A DNA stretch of 64,000 nucleotides from Methylobacterium sp. Leaf112 (GTDB taxonomy: Bacteria; Pseudomonadota; Alphaproteobacteria; Rhizobiales; Beijerinckiaceae). Positions 26,218 through 35,119 of the stretch are shown here, one piece after another. The notes under the pieces are model-generated. The model did no database searches. It had not been told where the DNA came from and saw only the letters and a list, made by a program, of their open reading frames with translations. The stretch covers positions 1-64,000 of the forward strand of contig NZ_LMNG01000002.1 in assembly GCF_001423295.1 (NCBI RefSeq), given 5' to 3'. Position 1 is the first letter of the stretch, and every line of letters starts with the position of its first letter. Position numbers and translations under genes: made by a program.

Positions 26218-29200
26218 ATGCAGCGTTACGAACTGACCGAAGGATCGTCGTCCAAGTTCTGGGACGTGGGCGTCGAGGGATGCGACCTCACCGTCCGGTT
26301 CGGGCGGATCGGGACCAAGGGTCAGTCCAAGGTCAAACCTTTCCCGGAGGCCGACGGTGCGCGGCAGGAACGTGACCGGTTGATCCTGGAAAAGACCCGC
26401 AAGGGGTATCGCCCCACGACCGGTGAGACCGACGCGACACCCACCCCGGCGGCGATCGAGGTCCCACCGGAGGCCGGTCCCGTCTCCGCGAGCGCCATGC
26501 CCGAGGCAGCGCAGGCCGATCGGGCGATCTTCTCCGGCACGTCCCTGCCGACCCGAACCCGGCCCGGCCCGGCCCTCGATCCCGCGGCCGACTGGGCCGC
26601 TTTCGTCGCCGCGATCCGCGACCTGCTGGACTCTGCGCCGGAGGGCGCCGACGCTAAGGCCCTCGCGGCTCGTCTCGACCGCGAGCCGCCGGCCCTCGAC
26701 GCGGCGCAGGCGCGCGATTGGTTGAATCTGCTTCGTGCCGCCTGTCCGACGATGGACCAACGGTTCTGGGGCCGGAAGCTCGGCCCCCGGGGTCCGGCGA
26801 CTCGGGCCGCGTTCATGCATTTCGCCCGCTGGCTCGTGGCACGCTCCGGCATCGCCCCCCTGGTGAGCCTCTTCGACCAGCTTCGTCCCCGTCCGACCAG
26901 CAAGTACGGTACGATGCCAGTCTCGGTCTGGGACATCCCGAATAGCTTCGGGATGCGCTCCGCCCTCACGGCGGCACCGGACGCGGATTTCGACGCCGCA
27001 CTCGCCGCCTGCCTCCGGCTTCACGCGGAGGACCCGGATCCACATCTCGGCTTCTGGCTCACGTCTGTCCTGGCCGACGACCGCGCCGGGGCCGACCATG
27101 CGCTACGCGCCGCCGCCATGCTGGACCGTCACGGGACATCGCGCCTGTTCGTCCGCCAGGGTTACAGCGCCATGCCGTTCATCGTCGATCTACCGCCGTC
27201 GCAGGCCGCCTCGTGGCAGGCCGATCCCATGCACAAGGCAATCCTCGCAACCCGTGACGTGACCGCCGCCGAGGTTGCCGCGACAATGATCGCCGTGGCG
27301 CACGCGGCAGGCGAATCGGCAACGACCAGCCTCGTGTGGCTCCTGCGCGACGCCATCGGCGTCGACCGGACCATCGTGGCGAAGGCCCTCCTCGACACCG
27401 GTGCCGAAGAGGGCCTGATGGCGCTCCTGCCCTTCACCGGCGCGAAGCTCGTCCGCGATGCCCTGGACGCGGCGGACATCGCCTTCCCCGACCGCATGCT
27501 CCCTGACTATCTGGAGGCGATGGAGGGCAAGGGACAGGCGAAGGGCGGCCCGGCCTACGCGCCCCGCGCCATTGCCCTGGTCGGCCGTCACGGCGCGGAG
27601 GCGGCACGAGCCTGGGCCGCCTCCGGCGGCGGCAAGCTCTCCGGGCGGCTCGACCGATTGCTCGCGGATGACCGGCCGCCCGCGCCGCGCGAGGCATGGC
27701 CGAGCATCCTGCGCGATCCCCCCTGGCGGCGCGGGGCCGCAGCGCGCGGGCGCATCGCTCTTAACCTGGCGCCGATCCCGACGCCCTTCGCGCACGAATT
27801 CGACGCCGCGGAGGCGATGGATGACGCGACTTACGGCTACCGGGCGGGCTTCATCGTCGAGGGCATGGACCGCTTGGTGGAGCGGATTCGCGAGACCGAG
27901 GCCGAGGGCGAGGCGAAGTACACAAGGCCGATCCCGCCGCCCGTCACACCGGTCCCGGCGGTCGGAACTTCCCCGGAGGCCGCCCTGGAATGGCTCGACC
28001 GCCGGCTCGATCGGGACGGGTTCGGCGGATTTTTCTGCTACATCTACGATTCCTGGTTCACCGGCGTCACCTGGCAACCGGAACCGCTGGCGCTCATCCT
28101 CTGGGAGAAGACAGTCCCCCTGCTGGCACTCTCCGGGGTCCGGCACGACCAGACTGCCGCGATGGTCGTCCGCTTCGGCGAACGCGCCCTGCCGGGCCTC
28201 GTCGCCATCGTGGCGGCCGAGCCGGAGGATAAGCTTCCGCATGTGCTCAAGGTGGATGCGGCCGCCCTCACGCCCATCGCCGCGCGGGCCTTTCATCGGA
28301 CCAAGCGGGCGCGGCCAGCGGCAGTGGCGTGGCTGCGCGCCCATCCCCGCACCGCCGCCCTGCGGCTCCTGCCCGATGCCCTCGGCGCCCCGGGCCCGGA
28401 ACGCGACGCGGCCGATGCGGCGCTGCGCTTCCTCGCCTCCGAGCCCGCGGGCCGGGCGGCTTTCGACGCGGCCGTGGCGGCCTATGCGGCGATCGATCCG
28501 CGCGTGCCCGAGGCGGTGGTATCCGGCGTCGACAGCGATCCGCTGGATCAGGTGCCGGTCAAGCCCCCGAAGCTGCCGCCCTGGCTCGTACCCGCAGCCC
28601 TTCCGCGTCCGGTCCTACTCGCGGGCGGTACGCTGCCCGATGCGGCGATAACGGCGTTCTGCGAGATGCTCGCCTTCTCGTCCCCCCTGACCCCGTATGC
28701 GGGGATCGCGCCCGTGCGGGCGGCCTGCACGCCGGAGAGCCTCGACGCCTTCGCCCTCGCGGTGTTCCAGTCTTGGCTCGCGGCCGGCGCCAACGTGGCC
28801 GGCGAATGGGCGATGCGGACCCTCGCGCTCATCGGCGGCGACGCCTGCGCCCGCGATCTCACCCGTCAGATCCGTGCCTGGGGCCAAGCGGGCCTCAAAC
28901 CCCGGGGCAAGGCCGGCATCGCCGTCCTCGCCGGGATCGGCAGCGACGCGGCGCTCATGAACCTCAGCGCGTTGGCCGAGAAGAACCCGCTGCTGCAGCT
29001 GCGCGAGGCGGCGCGCGACGCCATCGCGGACGCCGCCGAGACGCGCGGGCTCGATGCTGTCCAACTCGCCGACCGGCTCTCCCCCGATCTCGGCTTGGAC
29101 GCACGCGGCGGCCTCGACCTGTCCTTCGGCACACGTCACTTCCGTGTCGGCTTCGACGAGACTCTGAGGCCCTGGCTACGGAATGCGGACGGCCAGCGGC

Positions 29201-30033
29201 TTCCCGCCCTGCCGCGCGCGACCAAGACCGACGACCCCGAACTGGCCAAGCAGGCGTCCAGGCTTTGGACCGGGCTGAGAAAGGACGCGGAGGATGCGGG
29301 CCGGCTCCAGGTCTCCCGGCTCGAGACCATGCTGGCGACGGGGCGACGCATCGGGCCGGACGTGTTCCAGCCGTTCTTCGCGGGGCATCCGCTGATCCGC
29401 CATCTCGCCGGCCGCCTCGTCTGGGGACTCTACGAAGACCGGCTGGCAACGACCGCGCCGCGGGTCGCCTTCCGGCTGGCCGAAGACCTGACCGCAACCG
29501 ATGCGGAGGATGCCGGACTCGACCTCGACCTCGCAGCCCTCGACGGCGTGGTCGGCCTCGTCCACCCGCTGCACCTGACCCCCGGCACCCTGGCGGCCTG
29601 GACCGCGCTGTTCGCCGATTACGAGATCGCCCAGCCGTTTCCCCAGCTCGCACGGGAGATTTACGCCCTCACGCCGGCCGAGGCGGCGGCCTCCGCCACG
29701 GATCGCTTCGACGGCGTGCGGGTCGCCGGGCGGCGCCTGCGCGGTCTGCGGTCTCAGGGCTGGTCGTCGGATACGGCAAGCGAGCATGTCTGTTCGGTAC
29801 AACGGCCTACCCCTCTCGGCGGAGCCGACCTCTTCGCCGTGCTCCGCTTCGAGGACGGTCTGTGGCATCGGTCCGGGCCGGACGGCGACGAAGTCCAGAC
29901 CCTGAGGGCCCTGACCCTGACCGAGACGGGCTGGGGTGCATCCACCGCGCATCGTTTCGGTGATCTCGATCCGGTGACCGCGAGCGAAATCCTGCGCACG
30001 CCCAGCCTGCTCGCGGCGACGGGCGGAGAATAG
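26218..30033 (+). CDS. WGR and DUF4132 domain protein, copy 1 (YehI-like)
   Basis: A 1271-residue protein. Residues 1-70 form a WGR domain (YELTEGSSSKFWDVGVEGCDLTVRFGRIGTKGQ), the module that in PARPs contacts DNA ends or nucleic acid. A Pro/Ala linker follows, then a long stretch of HEAT-like helices. The DUF4132 core lies near 990-1160 (RLQVSRLETMLATGRRI, GHPLIRHLAGRLVWGLYED, VGLVHPLHLTPGTLAAW, DYEIAQPFPQL). It matches E. coli YehI, which is slightly shorter. A closely related second copy follows after 14 bases, so the gene has been duplicated here. Confidence 0.85.
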   Translation: MQRYELTEGSSSKFWDVGVEGCDLTVRFGRIGTKGQSKVKPFPEADGARQERDRLILEKTRKGYRPTTGETDATPTPAAIEVPPEAGPVSASAMPEAAQADRAIFSGTSLPTRTRPGPALDPAADWAAFVAAIRDLLDSAPEGADAKALAARLDREPPALDAAQARDWLNLLRAACPTMDQRFWGRKLGPRGPATRAAFMHFARWLVARSGIAPLVSLFDQLRPRPTSKYGTMPVSVWDIPNSFGMRSALTAAPDADFDAALAACLRLHAEDPDPHLGFWLTSVLADDRAGADHALRAAAMLDRHGTSRLFVRQGYSAMPFIVDLPPSQAASWQADPMHKAILATRDVTAAEVAATMIAVAHAAGESATTSLVWLLRDAIGVDRTIVAKALLDTGAEEGLMALLPFTGAKLVRDALDAADIAFPDRMLPDYLEAMEGKGQAKGGPAYAPRAIALVGRHGAEAARAWAASGGGKLSGRLDRLLADDRPPAPREAWPSILRDPPWRRGAAARGRIALNLAPIPTPFAHEFDAAEAMDDATYGYRAGFIVEGMDRLVERIRETEAEGEAKYTRPIPPPVTPVPAVGTSPEAALEWLDRRLDRDGFGGFFCYIYDSWFTGVTWQPEPLALILWEKTVPLLALSGVRHDQTAAMVVRFGERALPGLVAIVAAEPEDKLPHVLKVDAAALTPIAARAFHRTKRARPAAVAWLRAHPRTAALRLLPDALGAPGPERDAADAALRFLASEPAGRAAFDAAVAAYAAIDPRVPEAVVSGVDSDPLDQVPVKPPKLPPWLVPAALPRPVLLAGGTLPDAAITAFCEMLAFSSPLTPYAGIAPVRAACTPESLDAFALAVFQSWLAAGANVAGEWAMRTLALIGGDACARDLTRQIRAWGQAGLKPRGKAGIAVLAGIGSDAALMNLSALAEKNPLLQLREAARDAIADAAETRGLDAVQLADRLSPDLGLDARGGLDLSFGTRHFRVGFDETLRPWLRNADGQRLPALPRATKTDDPELAKQASRLWTGLRKDAEDAGRLQVSRLETMLATGRRIGPDVFQPFFAGHPLIRHLAGRLVWGLYEDRLATTAPRVAFRLAEDLTATDAEDAGLDLDLAALDGVVGLVHPLHLTPGTLAAWTALFADYEIAQPFPQLAREIYALTPAEAAASATDRFDGVRVAGRRLRGLRSQGWSSDTASEHVCSVQRPTPLGGADLFAVLRFEDGLWHRSGPDGDEVQTLRALTLTETGWGASTAHRFGDLDPVTASEILRTPSLLAATGGE

Positions 30034-30047
30034 GGAGGGGAACCGAC

Positions 30048-33000
30048 ATGGACCGTTACGAACTGGTCGAGGGCTCGTCCGCCAAGTTCTGGGAAGCCGA
30101 TGTCACCGGGACGACGCTGACCGTGCGCTTCGGACGCCTCGGCACCCAGGGTCAGAGCAAGGACAAGACCTTTCCGGACGAAGCCGCCGCCGTGAAGGAG
30201 AAGGACAAGCTCGTCCGCGAGAAGACGGCGAAAGGTTATGCCCGAGTCGGTGCGGCACCGGCCGCGGCGGTCGAGCAGGCCGCGCCGGCCAGTGCTACGG
30301 CCGGCAAAACGACGGCCAGTAAGGCGACGACCGGCAAAATGACGACCGGTAAGACGACTCCGAAGGCTTCGAAGGTCGCGCCGCCCGAGGAAGCACCTCC
30401 GGAACCGCAGGGTGATCCGGTCTCGCTGGCTGTCGAGCCGGAAGCCGCATCCGTGGCGAAGGCCGCAGCGGGCCCTTCGGCCCCGACGCCGTCAGGTGCG
30501 GTGTTCGACGGCACTCCGCTGCCGACACGGCTCAGGCCCGGCCGACACCTGACCGGCGAGGAGGCGTTGCGGACGGTCCGCGCGACCCTGCCCGCCCTCG
30601 TGGGCGACACGGAAAGCCTCCGTCTCATCGAAACGATGCCGCCACCGGACGGCATGGGCGACTGGATCCGATCCATCTGGGATCTGGCCGAGGACGAGAC
30701 CGAACATCGGAGCTTCCGCGCGGGCGCCCATCACGCTGCCGACCTCCTCAGGTTCATGGATGCGGCTCTGCGGTTCCTCGTGGAAAGCGGGGGGGCGATG
30801 GAGGCGGCCCGGTTCGCCGACCGGATGCGGGACGGCACGCGCAGGCAGGGCCACTATCAGAACCTCGCCTGGGCGGAGCCACTTCAGCTTGCGACGCGCG
30901 CGGCCCTCGTCCACGCACCGGAGGCGGATTACGACGCGGCGGTCGCCTTCCTGAACGACCGGATCGCCGAGGCACCGGACTGGCCGACGGCGGCTGCCTT
31001 CGCCTTCATCCTCGCGGACGACCGGCCAGCGAGGCACGGCCTGCAGCCCCTCGCCGTCCTGGAAGCCGCCACGGCGGCCGGCATCGATGTCGCCGCGGAC
31101 ACGAACTTCCTGCCCCTCGTGGCGGATTCCGATCCGGCCGCGGCGGCGCCCTGGCGCACGAAGCGCAGCTATCACCTGTATTTCCTCTATTGCGACCTCG
31201 ATGCGTCGGACGCCGCCGCCACGCTGATCGCGGTGGCCCGTTCCACCGGGCAGCCAGCGCTGCCGGGGCTCGACTGGATCCTGCACTACGCCCTCGACGA
31301 GCAGCGGACGGCGGTCGCGCGGGCGATGCTGTCGACGGGCGAGCCCGGTGCCCTGGCCACCCTGCTGCCACACCTGCACGAGAAGCCGATCGCGGCCGCC
31401 CTCGACGCAGCCCTGGCGGCAGACCCGGCTGCGATCGTCCCCCGCTGCCTCGCGGTCCTGGCCGGCGGCCGGGCCGAGCCGGCACTCCGCGCCCGCGCGG
31501 TGCGCGCCCTCGACACCCACGGCCTCGACACGGTCCGGGGCTGGATCGGGGACACCGACGGGCGCGCCGCGCGCTTCCTCGACGGGCTCGTGCAGGCCCG
31601 TGCCGTTCCCCTCGCGGAGCGGGCCGCGTGGCCCCGTGTGCTGCGCGATCCGCCGTGGCGGGCCCGGATGCGGGGTGCGGACGATCTCGTCCTCGACCTC
31701 GCGCCGCTACCGACGCCGTTCGAATTCGAGGCGACGGAAGTACCGGAGAGTTACAGGCGCGCCTATCGCGCCCGCATCCTCAACGACATGAGCGAACTCC
31801 CCGCCTTCATCGAGGCGGCCGAGACGTCTAAACCGGAGCAGGACTGGGTCCGGATCCCGCCGGCACTGTCCCCACCGCCGCTCGACGATCCCGACGCCCT
31901 GCTCGAATGGCTCGCCGCGCGTCTGCGGCAGATCGATCAGAGCTGCCGTTACTGGGTGTCGTCGCCGTATCATGGGCTGGTCGGAAGCACGGAGAAGCAG
32001 CCGGCCCCCCTGGCTCTCAAGCTGTGGTCGCTCACCGGAATCCTCGTGGGTCACAGCCACATCTCGCTCTGGCCGGAGATCGTCACGAGGATGCTGTCGC
32101 GGTTCGGCGAGACGGCGATGCCGGGCCTCATCGCCCTGATCGAAGCCGATCCCGTCGGATTGCTGCCCACCGTCCTCGCCATCGATGCGGAGGGCCTGGC
32201 TCCGCCCGCGGCGCGCGCCCTCGTGAAGCTCAAGAAGGCCCGTACCCCGGCACTGGCCTGGCTGCGTCGGCACCGCAGCACGGCGATCACCCGCCTCGTG
32301 CCCGACGCCGTCGGCAAGCCCGGGGCGACCCGCGACGCCGCCGAACACGCCCTGCGGCTCTTCGTATCCGACCGCCCGGACGGGCGTGCCGCCATCGAAG
32401 CGGTGGTCGCAGCCTATGCGGACCGCGAGCCGCGCGTCGCCACGGCGGTAGCCCAGGTGCTCGATCGCGACCCCCTCGGCCGCGTGCCGGCCAAGGTCGG
32501 CAAGCCGCCGGCCTGGGTCGTGCCGGGAGCGCTGGCGAAACCCTGCCTGCGCGCGGGCGGGGCGCTCCCGGACGAGGCCGTGGGGACGCTTTGCGAGATG
32601 CTGTCCTTCACCAACCCCGATGCCGTCTATGCCGGGGTGCCGATGGTGCGCGAGGCCTGCACGCCCGAGAGTCTCGCGGCCTTCGCCTGGGATCTCTTCT
32701 CCGCCTGGACCGCCGCCGGCACGCCCTCGAAGGACGGCTGGGCCCTGCGCACCCTGGGCTGGTTCGGGGACGACGGCACGGCCCGCGACCTCACGCGCCT
32801 GATCCGTCGCTGGCCGGGGGAGGCGGCCCATGCCCGCGCGGTCACGGGCCTCGACGTGCTCGTCGACATCGGCTCGGACGTGGCGCTGATGAACCTCAAC
32901 GGCATCGCCGAGAAGCTCAAGTTCAAGGGCCTTCAGGAAAAGGCACGCGAGAAGATCGCGCAGCTCGCCGAGGTACGGGGCCTCTCACCGGAGGAATTGT

Positions 33001-33986
33001 CCGACCGGCTCGCCCCGGACCTCGACCTCGACGAGCGCGGCGGCCTAGACCTCGATTTCGGTACCCGGCGGTTCCGCGCCGGCTTCGACGAGGTGCTGAA
33101 GCCCTGGGTGCGGGATGCGGCGGGCGCACGGCTCAAGGACCTGCCGAAACCGATCAAGTCCGACGACGCCGAGAAGGCGGCGGCGGCCACCGCCCGCTGG
33201 AGCGCCCTGAAGAAGGATGCCCGCGCGGTGGCGAGCCTGCAAGTGGCACGGCTGGAGGCGATGCTCGTCACCTCGCGCCGGGTCCGGCCGGAGGTGTTCG
33301 GCCCGTTCTTCTCCGCTCATCCCCTGGTCCGCCACCTCACCCAGCGCCTCGTCTGGGGGACCTTCGCCGACGCCGACCCGCGGACTCTGCCCACCGCGAC
33401 GTTTCGCGTCGCCGAGGACCTGAGCTTCACGGACGGAGTGGACGCACCGGCCGAGATCGACCTCGCGCCCGAGGCGGCGGGCCTCATCGGCCTCGTCCAC
33501 CCGCTGCATCTCGACCCCGACGCGCTGACCGCCTGGGGCACGCTGTTCGGCGACTACGAGATCGCGCAGCCCTTCCCGCAGCTCGGCCGCGAGACGTTCG
33601 CCCTCACCGAAGCCGAACGGGGCGCGGCCAAGACGAAGCGGTTCGAGGGTGTGGTCGTCGAATCGAAACGCCTGCGCGGCATGCCGGCGCGCGGCTGGCG
33701 CCTCGGCGATCCGCAGGACGGCGGCGGCATCTGGTGGATCGAGCACGCCTTCCTGTTCTCCGGTGGGGCACCGGGCAAGGCGTCGCTGACTTTCGCCGAC
33801 GGCCTGTTCACCGGGGCGCCCGAGTTCGAGGAAGCCTCGCAGACCCTGGGCGAACTGACCCTGGAAAGCCCATGGGGGGCGCCGTCCGCGGGAGCGAACC
33901 AGCGCGGCTTCGGCGATCTCGACCCGGTCACCGCGAGCGAGTTGCTGCGGAGTCCGAGCCTGCTGGCCGAGACGCGCCTGCGATGA
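30048..33986 (+). CDS. WGR and DUF4132 domain protein, copy 2 (YehI-like)
   Basis: A 1312-residue paralogue of the previous gene, sharing the WGR start YELVEGSSAKFWEADVTGTTLTVRFGRLGTQGQ and the DUF4132 core (LQVARLEAMLVTSRRV, SAHPLVRHLTQRLVWG, GLIGLVHPLHLDPDALTAWG, YEIAQPFPQL). The linker after the WGR domain differs: here it is a Thr/Lys/Ala low-complexity stretch with TTGK-type repeats (about 85-115), rich in positive charge. The two copies are diverged, suggesting subfunction rather than a very recent copy. The stop overlaps the VWA gene's ATG by four bases. Confidence 0.85.
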   Translation: MDRYELVEGSSAKFWEADVTGTTLTVRFGRLGTQGQSKDKTFPDEAAAVKEKDKLVREKTAKGYARVGAAPAAAVEQAAPASATAGKTTASKATTGKMTTGKTTPKASKVAPPEEAPPEPQGDPVSLAVEPEAASVAKAAAGPSAPTPSGAVFDGTPLPTRLRPGRHLTGEEALRTVRATLPALVGDTESLRLIETMPPPDGMGDWIRSIWDLAEDETEHRSFRAGAHHAADLLRFMDAALRFLVESGGAMEAARFADRMRDGTRRQGHYQNLAWAEPLQLATRAALVHAPEADYDAAVAFLNDRIAEAPDWPTAAAFAFILADDRPARHGLQPLAVLEAATAAGIDVAADTNFLPLVADSDPAAAAPWRTKRSYHLYFLYCDLDASDAAATLIAVARSTGQPALPGLDWILHYALDEQRTAVARAMLSTGEPGALATLLPHLHEKPIAAALDAALAADPAAIVPRCLAVLAGGRAEPALRARAVRALDTHGLDTVRGWIGDTDGRAARFLDGLVQARAVPLAERAAWPRVLRDPPWRARMRGADDLVLDLAPLPTPFEFEATEVPESYRRAYRARILNDMSELPAFIEAAETSKPEQDWVRIPPALSPPPLDDPDALLEWLAARLRQIDQSCRYWVSSPYHGLVGSTEKQPAPLALKLWSLTGILVGHSHISLWPEIVTRMLSRFGETAMPGLIALIEADPVGLLPTVLAIDAEGLAPPAARALVKLKKARTPALAWLRRHRSTAITRLVPDAVGKPGATRDAAEHALRLFVSDRPDGRAAIEAVVAAYADREPRVATAVAQVLDRDPLGRVPAKVGKPPAWVVPGALAKPCLRAGGALPDEAVGTLCEMLSFTNPDAVYAGVPMVREACTPESLAAFAWDLFSAWTAAGTPSKDGWALRTLGWFGDDGTARDLTRLIRRWPGEAAHARAVTGLDVLVDIGSDVALMNLNGIAEKLKFKGLQEKAREKIAQLAEVRGLSPEELSDRLAPDLDLDERGGLDLDFGTRRFRAGFDEVLKPWVRDAAGARLKDLPKPIKSDDAEKAAAATARWSALKKDARAVASLQVARLEAMLVTSRRVRPEVFGPFFSAHPLVRHLTQRLVWGTFADADPRTLPTATFRVAEDLSFTDGVDAPAEIDLAPEAAGLIGLVHPLHLDPDALTAWGTLFGDYEIAQPFPQLGRETFALTEAERGAAKTKRFEGVVVESKRLRGMPARGWRLGDPQDGGGIWWIEHAFLFSGGAPGKASLTFADGLFTGAPEFEEASQTLGELTLESPWGAPSAGANQRGFGDLDPVTASELLRSPSLLAETRLR

Positions 33987-35113
33987 GCCTCGATCCGGCC
34001 ACGCGCTGGCGCCTGATCCTCGGCGAGGCGGCGGAGTCCGCCTGCGCCGGCGCAGGCTGCCGCCTCTCCGGCCGGGCGGCGGCCATGGACCGCGCACTCG
34101 ACTGGCTCTACGGCCGCGATGGCGGCGGCGCGGAACGAGGCGAGCGCCGACAAGGCGGCCGCGAGGGCTCGGCCCTCACCGTGCCGGACTGGATCAACGC
34201 GGTCCACACTCTGTTCCCGCAAGAGACCATCGAGCGGTTGGAGCGCGACGCCATCGAACTCTACGCCATCGACGACGTGATCACGAACCCCGAGGTGCTC
34301 GCCCGCGCCGAACCCAACGAGACCCTGCTCAAGGCGGTCCTGCGCACCAAGCACCTCATGGCGCCGGACGTGCTGGTGATGGCGCGCCGGCTCGTGCAGG
34401 AAGTGGTGCGCCGCCTCACGGAACAGCTCGCCCGCGATCTCGCGGTCGCCTTCGGCGGCGTCCTCGACCGGCGCCGCCATACCCGGCTCCCCGGCGCCCG
34501 GGACCTCGACCTCAATCGCACCATCCGGGACAACCTGCGCCACTACGACCCCGAGCGACGGCGCATCACCGTCGAGCGCCTGCACTTCTTCGCCCGCAAC
34601 CGGCGCCGGATGCAGCCCTGGCAGGTGATCCTTCTCGTGGACCAGAGCGGGTCGATGCTCGATTCGGTCATCCACGCCTCGGTGATGGCGGCCTGCCTGT
34701 GGAAGCTGCCGGGTATCGAGACCCACCTCGTTGCCTTCGACACCGCCTTGGTCGACCTGACCCGCGACTGCGACGACGCCTGCGCATTGCTCATGAAGGT
34801 CCAGCTCGGCGGCGGCACCGATATCGGCGGCGCCGTCGGCTACGCGGCCGGGCTGATCACCGCTCCCGAACGCGCCATCGTCATCGTGGTCTCGGATTTC
34901 TACGAGGGTGCGAGCGAGGCCGTGCTCGTCGCCAGGGTGCGGGCCCTTACAGGCCAGCGCACCAAGGTGCTCGGGCTCGCCGCCCTCGATTCGCAGGCGC
35001 GGCCAGCCTACGACCGGGCCATGGCGCAGCGTCTGGTCGAGGCCGGTGCCGAAATCGCCGCGATGACGCCGGGCGAACTGGCCGGCTGGCTCGCCCACGT
35101 CATCCGGAGCTAG
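33983..35113 (+). CDS. VWA (von Willebrand factor A) domain protein (YehP-like)
   Basis: A 376-residue cytoplasmic protein, the length of E. coli YehP. The N-terminal half is helical with Arg-rich segments. The VWA domain starts about residue 213 (WQVILLVDQSGSM); its MIDAS metal site has D220, S222 and S224, with the Thr in the GGGTDIG loop and an Asp in IVVSDFYEG, so it is complete and should bind Mg2+. It ends in ELAGWLAHVIRS. VWA proteins are the standard partners of MoxR ATPases. The start overlaps the stop of the preceding DUF4132 gene (ATGA), which fixes the start. Confidence 0.86.
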   Translation: MSLDPATRWRLILGEAAESACAGAGCRLSGRAAAMDRALDWLYGRDGGGAERGERRQGGREGSALTVPDWINAVHTLFPQETIERLERDAIELYAIDDVITNPEVLARAEPNETLLKAVLRTKHLMAPDVLVMARRLVQEVVRRLTEQLARDLAVAFGGVLDRRRHTRLPGARDLDLNRTIRDNLRHYDPERRRITVERLHFFARNRRRMQPWQVILLVDQSGSMLDSVIHASVMAACLWKLPGIETHLVAFDTALVDLTRDCDDACALLMKVQLGGGTDIGGAVGYAAGLITAPERAIVIVVSDFYEGASEAVLVARVRALTGQRTKVLGLAALDSQARPAYDRAMAQRLVEAGAEIAAMTPGELAGWLAHVIRS

Positions 35114-35119
35114 CGGCGG